From GCA-002840305 sp964609365 (GTDB lineage: Bacteria > Patescibacteriota > Patescibacteriia > Patescibacteriales > UBA12465), in the NCBI GenBank assembly GCA_964609365.1, contig CAZSRC010000009.1, positions 1 to 25,930 on the forward strand: 25,930 bases of DNA. The letters run 5' to 3'. Every line of letters starts with the position of its first letter. Within the stretch, counting starts at the first letter, position 1. Positions 14,620 to 23,126 of the stretch are shown here, piece by piece. The notes under the pieces were generated by a model. The model saw only the letters and a program-made list of their open reading frames with translations, was not told the origin of the DNA and made no database searches. Position numbers and translations under genes: made by a program.

Positions 14620-16062
14620 TTAAACCTTGATAAGCTCTGTTTCATTATTTGGCATATCTTTTAACTCATAACCAAGAGACTCTAGTTTTAGCCTTAAATC
14701 ATCAGATTTTTTAAAATCTTTATTTTTTCTAGCTTCAATTCTTTCATCTAATATTTCTTTAATATTATCTGGCAAAGAATTTTGCATTTCTTCTATTTTT
14801 TTTTGTTCAATATTTTTATTCATATTTTTTTCTAAATCTAAAGACCAAATAGAATCAAATTTTAATATTGTTGCTAGTTTATCAGGGTTTGATAATTCTG
14901 ATTTTAATATTTCCGGAATAATTGCCAATGTTTTCGGAGTATTAAAATCATCTAATAATGAATCTAGAAATAATTTTTCAAATGATGGATCGATATTTCC
15001 AATTTCATTGCCCAATTTCTGTATCTTAGTAAATAAAGATGATAGGCCCTTCTGAGAGGCTTTTAAAGCTTCATAACTAAAGTTTTGCTTAGATCTATAA
15101 TGCGCTTGAAGAAAAAAGTATCTCAAAGATAGAGACGAAAATCCCTTAGCTATAATATCATCAAGGCTAAATGCAGTTCCCTGGGATTTAGACATTTTTT
15201 CATTATTAAATACTAAATGTTCATTATGAATCCAATAATTAGCTAATTTAACTCCATTAGCGGCCTCACTTTGCGCAATTTCATTGCTATGATGAACACT
15301 GACATGCTCAATTCCGCCCATATGAATATCAATAGTATTGCCAAGATTTTTCTTAATCATAGCTGAGCACTCTAGGTGCCACCCAGGAAAACCATAACCA
15401 TTTTCAACAGAAGAAGAAAAAAATGGTGATGGCCAAAATTGCAGAGCATTCTTATGAGATGCTGTTTTAAAAAACCATAAAGCAAAATCATTTTGATTTT
15501 TTTTCTTAGGATCACCAATAATTCCCCTGCCAGCACCAAATTTATTTTTATCAGGCTTTCTTCCTGATAAATTATTGTAATTTTTAAATTTAGCAACTTC
15601 AAAATAAACAGCTAGGTCCGTAGAATAAGCATAACCCTTGGCTATTAATAATTGGATGATATCAATCATCTCTTCAATATTTTCAGTTGCCCTTGGTTTA
15701 AATTTTGGATCTAAAATATTTAAATTAGCAACATCTTTTTCGTATATATTAATAAATTTATCCGCAATATCTTTTGGGGATAAATTTTCAATCTTTGCTG
15801 TTTTTTCCATCTTATCTTCTCCGTGATCTTCGTCTGAAACTAAATGACCAACATCAGTATAATTTCTAACCATAGAAACATCATAATTTAAATATTTAAA
15901 GGTTCTATGTATAATATCAGCACAAAAAGACCCTCTCAAATTTCCAATATGTTGAGTCCAGTAAACAGTTGGACCACAATAATAAAAAGAAAGTAGCCCA
16001 GCTTTAATTGGTTTAAATTCCTCTTTTTTCCTATTCAATGTATTATATATTAAAATCTTCAT
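14620..16062 (-). CDS. cysS: Cysteinyl-tRNA synthetase
   Basis: Charges tRNA-Cys; 480 residues, normal length. YYCGPTVYWTQHIGNLRG gives the first zinc ligand C29 and the HIGH-type motif HIGN at 38-41. The remaining zinc ligands are C232 in WHLECSAM and H257/E261 in HHSNEIAQSEA. KMSKSQG at 289-295 is the second ATP-binding signature. A small insertion around 203-225 precedes the zinc motif. The C-terminal part is helical with a DALR-like region and an IEARKNKDFKKSDDLR motif typical of the family. It starts one base after the tgt stop codon and precedes dus by 8 bases. Confidence 0.97.
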   Translation of the reverse strand: MKILIYNTLNRKKEEFKPIKAGLLSFYYCGPTVYWTQHIGNLRGSFCADIIHRTFKYLNYDVSMVRNYTDVGHLVSDEDHGEDKMEKTAKIENLSPKDIADKFINIYEKDVANLNILDPKFKPRATENIEEMIDIIQLLIAKGYAYSTDLAVYFEVAKFKNYNNLSGRKPDKNKFGAGRGIIGDPKKKNQNDFALWFFKTASHKNALQFWPSPFFSSSVENGYGFPGWHLECSAMIKKNLGNTIDIHMGGIEHVSVHHSNEIAQSEAANGVKLANYWIHNEHLVFNNEKMSKSQGTAFSLDDIIAKGFSSLSLRYFFLQAHYRSKQNFSYEALKASQKGLSSLFTKIQKLGNEIGNIDPSFEKLFLDSLLDDFNTPKTLAIIPEILKSELSNPDKLATILKFDSIWSLDLEKNMNKNIEQKKIEEMQNSLPDNIKEILDERIEARKNKDFKKSDDLRLKLESLGYELKDMPNNETELIKV

Positions 16063-16063
16063 A

Positions 16064-17176
16064 TTATTTTGATATTTTCTTCATTAAACTAGCGTAAAAC
16101 TCTAAGTTATTCAAACTAGCCCACTTTTGGCCTAATCCTTCATTAACTTTAAATAAATGCTGTAAATAAGCTAATGAATTACTATTTAATTCAGGTAATT
16201 TTGATTCTAAATTTATTTTTTTAAAATTATTAGAAAAAATTGATCTTTTTATATTAATTTCTTTATAAAAAGCAGCTGAATTAATATCTTTTTGATTATT
16301 TTTAAATTGATACAATTTACCATGTCGACCCTCCCTAGTTGGAATAACGCAATCAAACATATTCCATCCCATTTTGTGACAACGATAAATATCTGAAGGA
16401 CTTCCAATCCCTAATGCAAATTTAATTTTATCATCAGGAATTATCTTAGCAGTATAATCTAAAATGTCAAATAAAAAATTTCCATCCTCATCAACTGGTC
16501 TAGCCCCAAAACCATATCCAGTAAAAGAAAATTTTTCTCCTAAAAATTTAGAGTCAGATATGTCCATTAATAAATCTAGGCATTTTTTTCTTAAATCCTT
16601 ACTAATGCCGCCCTGAATAACGGCTATTAATTTTGGTGCTGCGTCCTTATTTAATTTTCTTTTTTTAATTTGTCTAACATATTCTTGATAGCATCTTTTG
16701 GCCCAAAGGATTGTTCTCTCTACGGATATTTTTATTTTCTTTTCATCAAAACCATATGGAGGACAATCATCAAGACAAACAATCAAGTCAGTACCTAAGT
16801 CAAATTGAATTTGAATTGATTTTTCTGGACTTATTTCATGGCGAGAACCATCTATTGGAGACTTAAAAACAGCGCTTTCATCGGTAATTTTTCCCATTTT
16901 TTCACTTCTATGAATTAAAGAAAATATTTGAAATCCACCACTATCAGATAAAAGTGGTTTATTCCAATTCATGAAAGAGTGAATACCTCCAGCTTTTTTT
17001 ATTATTTTTAATGACGGCTGTAAATATAAATGAAAAGTATTAACAACAAGAGCAGATATTCCTGCTGAAATTATTTCAGAATTATTACACATCTTAATAA
17101 AACCCCTTGTAGCATCTGGCATAAATAAAGGAAGTTTTAATTCACCATGAGGAGTATTAATTATATTTTTTTTCAT
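16064..17176 (-). CDS. tgt: Tgt-like tRNA-guanine transglycosylase lacking the zinc site
   Basis: Family role: exchange of guanine 34 in tRNA for preQ1 or queuine. I prefer the ATG at 17174-17176 (370 residues, no overlap); a start at 17206 would add ten residues and overlap the previous gene by 20 bases. In short-start numbering the nucleophile pair is intact: D78 in LLSDSGGFQ and D275 in MFDCVIPTREGRHG. VCLDDCPP and AVIQGG in the substrate pocket are also kept. Two departures stand out. The zinc motif CxCxxC...H is gone: the aligned segment KLPELNSNSLAYLQH holds no cysteine and the histidine position reads N in ASLNNLEFY. The LAVGE loop, whose glutamate contacts preQ1, reads YGFGA. Overall fold and C-terminal helix are preserved. 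The substrate may differ from the classic one. Confidence 0.85.
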   Translation of the reverse strand: MKKNIINTPHGELKLPLFMPDATRGFIKMCNNSEIISAGISALVVNTFHLYLQPSLKIIKKAGGIHSFMNWNKPLLSDSGGFQIFSLIHRSEKMGKITDESAVFKSPIDGSRHEISPEKSIQIQFDLGTDLIVCLDDCPPYGFDEKKIKISVERTILWAKRCYQEYVRQIKKRKLNKDAAPKLIAVIQGGISKDLRKKCLDLLMDISDSKFLGEKFSFTGYGFGARPVDEDGNFLFDILDYTAKIIPDDKIKFALGIGSPSDIYRCHKMGWNMFDCVIPTREGRHGKLYQFKNNQKDINSAAFYKEINIKRSIFSNNFKKINLESKLPELNSNSLAYLQHLFKVNEGLGQKWASLNNLEFYASLMKKISK

Positions 17177-17186
17177 AAATTTATAA

Positions 17187-19238
17187 CTACCTAACCCTAC
17201 CATCACTAGTAATACTAGCTATTGGATCATCATCTAGTTTGGTTGTTTTAACATCTGTCTTTTTTATAATAAGTGAATTTGTTTCAATGTCCATAGCCTC
17301 AAGTTTTGATCCAGAAGATAAAATCATGATTTTATTATATTCAGAATCACCAGGCACTATACTAATAGAAAAATTAATATCAACCCTATCTATACCCAGT
17401 GGCCAACGACTAATATTAAAAACTACTTTATTAGTAAGAGGATCAAAACTAATATCACCGGCACTGGTGCTAAAATCATTTTCCCAAATAACATAAGAAG
17501 GCAAATCCATCTCAAGTTTTAAGTCTCTTAATTCATGTAAACTATTTTTTAAAGTCCAATAATATTTAAAGGATGTTTTCTCTCCAACAATTGGAGGTAT
17601 TGGTCCAGATCCAACTGGAACATTGTCATCATTAAAATATAAAAGTCTTTCCTCTAGACTTAAATTACTATTAATACTATTAACTAAAACAGCACTTTTA
17701 TTATCGGAAATTCTATCTTCACTATCAAACTCTTCAATATTGCCAATGCTAAATTGCGCATAACTTTTTATTTCTAACTTTTGACCAAAGCTAATTTTTT
17801 TAAAATCAGCAACATTAATAGAAAGCTTTATCTCCCCTCCCTCTCCTGGTTGCAAATCCTTTAATTCTGGGTATTCTTTAAATGTCCAGCTTATAGTTTT
17901 TCTACTGAGCTTGCCCTTATAAGGGTCAGATAGACTATTCCAATTCAAAAAATCACTATCCAGAACAAGCATGATAACCAAATCCTTCATACTCTTTTCT
18001 CCCTTATTAGAATATTTAATAACATAGTCTAATTTATCTCCAAAATTAACTGGAAAGCCAGATGGATTTTCATTTATTGATAAACTTAAATGTAAGTCGC
18101 TCTTAATAATTTCTAGATTGTTTTGTTTTTCAGCAAAAATAAACTCCTTAGAATTTTCATCGACATATTTTAATGTCCAAGAAAAAAATTCTTGATCGTT
18201 GTTTTTCTTGGAAACTTTATATTTAAAATTAAGATCAAAATTTTCAATAAAAACATCGCTAGACTTTATTTTTATTTTATAATTATTATTATTTATTTTT
18301 TCTATTTCTAAATTTTCATCTAAATCTTTATTCTCCATAGAATCAATAAAAAAGATATCTTCTGGCCCAGAAAAAGATAATACAAATTCATTAATCTTAT
18401 TAAATGGAAAATTTTTAAAATTCATTTTAAATGGATACTCCTCTCCAATTAAAATAGTGGAAAAAATATCTTCATAAATTTGAAAAGGTAATGAAGCAAC
18501 GATGACTGAACTAAAATTCTCCCTACTAAATTGAGAGCTTAATCCACTTATTTCATAATTAGTTTTTATTGATAAAAGATTATTAAGCCCTTCTCTGTTT
18601 ATTATCTTTCCTCTTATTTTTATTTTTCCACCTAATCTTGGGGCTAGATTATTTATTTTCCAAATTTTATTATCCTCACTTAAATCAACCGAATAAACCT
18701 CTGATAAAATAAAATTATCAGGATAAAAAGCTTCTATATTAATATTGTTTAGGGTATATTTACTGGAGTTACGATAATCAATTTCATAAATAAAATCTTC
18801 GCCCAGTAAAACTTTTTCGGGGGCATTAATCTTTATATCTAAGACAGATGATGTGTCCCCCATATTTTTTATATAATTAAAAGACCAATAAGATGCTAAA
18901 GAAATTAATGCAAAAAAAATAAAAAAATATAATAAAGATACCCAAAAACTTCTTTTTCTCTTTATTTTAATAGTTTTGAAATCAGGCAATTCACCATCAT
19001 CACTATAAATATCCATTAAACTACTTTCCATCTCCCCTTCTGTAAGTCTAGATTTAAAATTTCTAGAATCTAAAAAATTATTGTTGTCAGCACTACTTTC
19101 AATAAATTTATCTTTAGGATCATCTATCTCAACCTCTTCCATATCAATAAAATTAATAGGGGTGTCAATTTCATTTTCGATTTTATGTTTTTTAAAAATT
19201 AATTCTTCTTGTTGTTTTTTTTCTTTATCTCTTTTCAT
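17187..19238 (-). CDS. Membrane-anchored surface protein with repeated beta-sandwich domains
   Basis: A 683-residue single-pass protein with a large predicted outside part; no precise family could be named. Residues 1-95 are highly charged and probably cytoplasmic. KIKRKR precedes one membrane segment at about 98-119. The remainder is rich in alternating beta-strand patterns with DUF11/CARDB-like phrases: NAPEKVLLGEDFIYEIDYRN at about 138, then again around NPSGFPVNFGDKLDYVIKYSN and near the C-terminus PPIVGEKTSFKYYWTLKN. Each is followed by an L-x-P-x-x-G-G-type strand such as LAPRLGGKI or LQPGEGGEI. This reads as at least three to four stacked Ig-like domains, as in adhesins or S-layer-associated proteins. 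It lies 14 bases after the DUF4012 gene and belongs to the same envelope operon. Confidence 0.8.
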   Translation of the reverse strand: MKRDKEKKQQEELIFKKHKIENEIDTPINFIDMEEVEIDDPKDKFIESSADNNNFLDSRNFKSRLTEGEMESSLMDIYSDDGELPDFKTIKIKRKRSFWVSLLYFFIFFALISLASYWSFNYIKNMGDTSSVLDIKINAPEKVLLGEDFIYEIDYRNSSKYTLNNINIEAFYPDNFILSEVYSVDLSEDNKIWKINNLAPRLGGKIKIRGKIINREGLNNLLSIKTNYEISGLSSQFSRENFSSVIVASLPFQIYEDIFSTILIGEEYPFKMNFKNFPFNKINEFVLSFSGPEDIFFIDSMENKDLDENLEIEKINNNNYKIKIKSSDVFIENFDLNFKYKVSKKNNDQEFFSWTLKYVDENSKEFIFAEKQNNLEIIKSDLHLSLSINENPSGFPVNFGDKLDYVIKYSNKGEKSMKDLVIMLVLDSDFLNWNSLSDPYKGKLSRKTISWTFKEYPELKDLQPGEGGEIKLSINVADFKKISFGQKLEIKSYAQFSIGNIEEFDSEDRISDNKSAVLVNSINSNLSLEERLLYFNDDNVPVGSGPIPPIVGEKTSFKYYWTLKNSLHELRDLKLEMDLPSYVIWENDFSTSAGDISFDPLTNKVVFNISRWPLGIDRVDINFSISIVPGDSEYNKIMILSSGSKLEAMDIETNSLIIKKTDVKTTKLDDDPIASITSDGRVR

Positions 19239-19252
19239 AATTTTTAATTTAA

Positions 19253-21952
19253 TTATTTTAATATAATAACCGAGTATTTATCAGAATCTAACTTCCCGGA
19301 AAACTTAAACAAATTATCTTCTATTTTTTCAGCTTCAGGATAAGACCAAAGAGTTTCAATATTAAAATCAAAATTAATATCAAGATCAAAGGAGTGATCA
19401 TTTGATCCAGCCTGCTTTTGAATTAAAATAGAATAACTTTTTAATATTTCTTTTTGCCAAAAATTAAGAAATAATTTTTTATAAACTTTATTTTCTTCAA
19501 ATAAAGAATGAAAGTTTTGTGCTAATTTATATTCAATTTCAATTAAATCTTCTTGACCGGGATCAATCATTGCCCAATTAGCAAAAACTGTTTTATCAGA
19601 TTCTTGATATATCTTAGTTCCACTGAGTAAATCAATTTCAGCTTTATTTTCACTAATTTCCAATAATTCATTTTTCTCATAAAAACTCTCCGAGGCTTTA
19701 AAATAATTTTTATCTGGCTGAGAAAAACCACTAGCATTAATTAATGTACTGCCAAGCGGAACATAAACTCTAAGCCAGTTGACATTTCTAACACCAGAAA
19801 ATAAATCACTTTTTGATCCTAAATGTTTTCTTTTAACACTTAGCTTATTAATAATAGATCCGTCATTTTGTATATTAACATTGAGTTTTATATTATTTTC
19901 TATAACCTTGTCGGTCTTCCCTCCTCCAATATTTGTATTTACTAACATTAGATAATCAAGTGGAGGATTTTTAATTCTGCCAGCCCAGGATCTTTTCTCT
20001 AATTCATCTTGAATTTGCTGATTATTGGAATATATTAAGATATTTTTTTTACTTAAATTTTTTTCTAAAATTATTAAACTTTTCAATAATAACTCCTTAT
20101 TCATTTTCTCTAAAAAAACAGAAGAAATCTCTATCATCAAATCATTTATTATCTTTTTAGGTTCATTTCTTAAAAATAACTCTGAGTCCGCAATAAGTTC
20201 TTCGTCTAAATTTGATAATATTTTATTATCATCTTCTGAAGTACTAGAGGCTGTTTTTTCTAAAATATTTGTTTTTAAATTTTTATCCTGGTAGAGCTCT
20301 GGCTGACCAATAACCTCAACTATTTCTTGAATTATATCACCAAAATTATTACTATCAATAATAACTCCATATTTATCACTTAGGTCTATTGGTCCACTTA
20401 GGTCTAAAATATCGGCTAAGAGATCAGGGGTTATAGCAATAACTCCATCAACACTAGGACCACCACTTTTATCATAGAACCACATTAAATTTTGGGCTGA
20501 TAATTTCCAGTCTGGCCACCAATTAGCATCCCAAAAATACCAAATAGACTTAAGTAAGTGAAGTGGCTTAGGTGACTCCATTAAAACTCTCATCCCCCCC
20601 TCAGTATCGTAGGATCCGCCAGATGGTATTTCAATATTAATAATTTCACCTTTTTTAAAATCAAGAAGAGCATAGCTACCAATAAATCCACCACTAGCCC
20701 TCATTTCTGCATTATTTTGAAAAACAATAAGATATCTCTTGTCAGAATATAAACCTAAAAAATCTTGGATACTTGGAAAAATATCTAAAAAATATGATAA
20801 ATTTTTTTCAACTAAATCAACTTGTTTTTTAATTTCAATAAAATCATTTTCAAATTCGCTAGGAAGAGATGAGTTTTTTATCTTTTTTAAATTTTTATTA
20901 AGGTTACTAAAATCTTTTTTGGCCTTTTTTCCATAATAATAAAAATCATCTAAATGATTATTCATTTTCCCCTGTTCATCAGAAAAAGCTAAAATTAAAC
21001 TGTTTAAAGCAATGCTAAAATTATCTCCAACTGATGATAGATGGATTCCTATTTTGGAAATATTTTTAGACTCTGATGCTAATCTTATTTTATCATCACC
21101 AGAAAAAGATGCTAAAAATAAAACTAATTCATCTATTTTTTTAAGTTCTTGATCTAAAATTAAAAACTTTTGACCAGCTTGAATAAAATTTTCTTGAGCA
21201 GAAATCATATCCATGTCAACCATCTTACTGGATGCTAATTTAAAATTATCTAAAGCAGAAAAAGAGTTAGAGACAATTCTATCCTGAGAATCCTTATCAA
21301 AGGCTAGTTTATAATAAGAATATAATTTAAAAGGAAATATTAGAATGAATAAAAACATTACAAAAAATAAAATAGATTTTTTCTTTTTTTTATTGTAAAA
21401 ATTAGAAATACTAAAATCAATTGAAGTTATCTTTCTATTATGAATAGCTTTATTAATTTTTTTTTCAATAAAATCTACATCTTTTTCCACTTCTTTCTCT
21501 ATTAATAAAATACCCTTTTCTGTATTTTTTAATTCTCTCTTAAATTCTTCTTTTATTTCTTTTTCAATATTTTGCTCAACTTTTACTAGCTCTAATTTTC
21601 TTTTTTTAAAAATCTTTTTAAAAAAAATAAAAATATCAACAATCCAGTCGACAAAAAACATAATAATAGCAACAAAAAACTTAAATAAAATTAAAAAAAC
21701 TGGATAAAAAAAAGTATTTTTTAATTTATTAGTATTAATTGGGTTTTTTATTTTTACTTTATTTTTTTTAGGAATAAAATTATTACTTATAGATTTATTT
21801 TCCCCAATAAAAGAATTTGAATTATTAATTAATTCATTTGTCTTTTTTTTACTTTCCCTGAAGAAATCTTTTCTGGGGCTTCTTAAATCAACTACGTAAT
21901 TAGATTGAGATTCTTCGGATGAAATATTAATTTTATATTTTTTTATTTTCAT
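19253..21952 (-). CDS. DUF4012 membrane protein
   Basis: An 899-residue protein. Residues 1-80 are polar and basic. Hydrophobic segments lie at about 81-112 and 193-213, separated by a lysine/glutamate-rich coiled-coil region (about 120-170). The DUF4012 core follows with its signatures: YLIVFQNNAEMRASGGFIGS near residue 425, the GGSYDTEGGMRVLMESPKPL stretch, WYFWDANWWPDWKLSAQN, and DGVIAITPDLLADILDLSGP. The C-terminal third continues as beta-rich domain with a possible long strand pattern. DUF4012 proteins are common in Gram-positive bacteria and in Patescibacteria, often near glycosyltransferases, and are thought to act at the cell surface; the biochemical role is not known. It is three bases downstream of the GT4 gene, giving a tight pair. 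Confidence 0.9.
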   Translation of the reverse strand: MKIKKYKINISSEESQSNYVVDLRSPRKDFFRESKKKTNELINNSNSFIGENKSISNNFIPKKNKVKIKNPINTNKLKNTFFYPVFLILFKFFVAIIMFFVDWIVDIFIFFKKIFKKRKLELVKVEQNIEKEIKEEFKRELKNTEKGILLIEKEVEKDVDFIEKKINKAIHNRKITSIDFSISNFYNKKKKKSILFFVMFLFILIFPFKLYSYYKLAFDKDSQDRIVSNSFSALDNFKLASSKMVDMDMISAQENFIQAGQKFLILDQELKKIDELVLFLASFSGDDKIRLASESKNISKIGIHLSSVGDNFSIALNSLILAFSDEQGKMNNHLDDFYYYGKKAKKDFSNLNKNLKKIKNSSLPSEFENDFIEIKKQVDLVEKNLSYFLDIFPSIQDFLGLYSDKRYLIVFQNNAEMRASGGFIGSYALLDFKKGEIINIEIPSGGSYDTEGGMRVLMESPKPLHLLKSIWYFWDANWWPDWKLSAQNLMWFYDKSGGPSVDGVIAITPDLLADILDLSGPIDLSDKYGVIIDSNNFGDIIQEIVEVIGQPELYQDKNLKTNILEKTASSTSEDDNKILSNLDEELIADSELFLRNEPKKIINDLMIEISSVFLEKMNKELLLKSLIILEKNLSKKNILIYSNNQQIQDELEKRSWAGRIKNPPLDYLMLVNTNIGGGKTDKVIENNIKLNVNIQNDGSIINKLSVKRKHLGSKSDLFSGVRNVNWLRVYVPLGSTLINASGFSQPDKNYFKASESFYEKNELLEISENKAEIDLLSGTKIYQESDKTVFANWAMIDPGQEDLIEIEYKLAQNFHSLFEENKVYKKLFLNFWQKEILKSYSILIQKQAGSNDHSFDLDINFDFNIETLWSYPEAEKIEDNLFKFSGKLDSDKYSVIILK

Positions 21953-21955
21953 AAA

Positions 21956-23122
21956 TTACTGTAAATATATCTTCCAAGTATTGTAGGCACATTCCCACCA
22001 ATTATATTTTTTATGATGATCCTTGCCTAATTTAATTAATTTTTCTCTAAAAATATTATCATTTATTAAAATTCTAGCCTTATCAATAAAATCTTGACTA
22101 TCCCTGGGATTAAAATAAAAAGCAGCATCCCCTAATATCTCTGGCATACTACTCACATTAGAGCTTAAAACCGGGCATGATTTAGCCATGGCCTCAAGAG
22201 GTGGTAGGCCAAAACCCTCATAAAGCGAGGGAAATACATATAAAATAGCCCTTTTGTAAAAAATCTCTAAACTTTCATCTGGGACATAGCCAGAGAAAAT
22301 AATTGGATTTAAAGAATTTTCAGGAATTAGAGAATTAGCAAATTCTTTAATTTTTTTATAAAAATAATCTTCTTTTCCGACTAAAACTAATCTTAAATTA
22401 TTATCCTCCTTATAAAGTTGATAAAAATTTTTTATTAAAAACTCTAAATTTTTATGAGGATAAGCATTTCCAACATATAATAAAAATGGATTTTTAATAT
22501 TATAATTTTTTAAAACCTCGCTATTATCTAGCTTAGAGACAAATAAGGAATCCCTGCCTTTTGATAAATTAGCAACACCCTCATAAGTAACTTCTATTTT
22601 TTTAGGATTTATACCAAATTGTTCAATTATATCATTCTTAGTAAAATTGGAAACTGTAATTATTTTTTTTGATTTTTTTAAAGCATTTTTTATTATTAAT
22701 CTATAGGCTAAATTTTTTAACTTATAAATAATGGGGTGTAGGGTTGTGGCCCTAATTGTTTTAAATTTAGTTAAAATTAAATCATGAATAGTAACCACAA
22801 AATTAGTTGGAACAAAAAAAGGAACATTAAAATGAGGAAAATGAATTAAATCCAAATTCTCTCTCCAGATATAATATGGCATTAAAAATTGCTCTTTTAG
22901 TCCATACCAAGGAACCTCGGCCAAAACTTTTTTAACATTATCAGCTTCATCAAAAATAAATTCATCAAAGTTATCTTTTCTTAAAAAAATAACATAAAAA
23001 TTTTCTTGATCAAGTTTAATTATATTGTCTACTATTTCTTGAGTATAGCGACCAAGGCCTTTTCCAATTGGACCATAAAACCGAGCATCTATTCCTATTC
23101 TCTTTTTTTTTATTTTATTCAT
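21956..23122 (-). CDS. Glycosyltransferase family 4
   Basis: A 388-residue GT-B fold retaining glycosyltransferase, probably using a nucleotide sugar to build a surface glycan. The N-terminal domain starts KRIGIDARFYGPIGKGLGRY, with the glycine-rich acceptor loop, then VTIHDLI (110-116) and ITVSNFTKNDI. The C-terminal donor domain has LLYVGNAYPHKNLEFLI (about 214-230), VLVGKEDYF, FSGYVPDESL, and the EX7E motif EGFGLPPLE at 302-310. No membrane segment is present, so it acts on the cytoplasmic face. It starts four bases after the DUF8128-like gene and ends three bases before the DUF4012 gene. The sugar and acceptor cannot be read from the sequence. Confidence 0.95.
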   Translation of the reverse strand: MNKIKKKRIGIDARFYGPIGKGLGRYTQEIVDNIIKLDQENFYVIFLRKDNFDEFIFDEADNVKKVLAEVPWYGLKEQFLMPYYIWRENLDLIHFPHFNVPFFVPTNFVVTIHDLILTKFKTIRATTLHPIIYKLKNLAYRLIIKNALKKSKKIITVSNFTKNDIIEQFGINPKKIEVTYEGVANLSKGRDSLFVSKLDNSEVLKNYNIKNPFLLYVGNAYPHKNLEFLIKNFYQLYKEDNNLRLVLVGKEDYFYKKIKEFANSLIPENSLNPIIFSGYVPDESLEIFYKRAILYVFPSLYEGFGLPPLEAMAKSCPVLSSNVSSMPEILGDAAFYFNPRDSQDFIDKARILINDNIFREKLIKLGKDHHKKYNWWECAYNTWKIYLQ

Positions 23123-23126
23123 TTAT

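Noticed and set aside
15372..15602. Second minus-strand frame inside cysS
   Set aside because: It overlaps the conserved CysS sequence in another frame and carries no recognisable domain; CysS itself is unbroken.
17239..17496. Plus-strand frames opposite the surface protein, DUF4012 and hydrogenase genes
   Set aside because: Antisense shadows of long coding genes in AT-rich sequence; no independent support.
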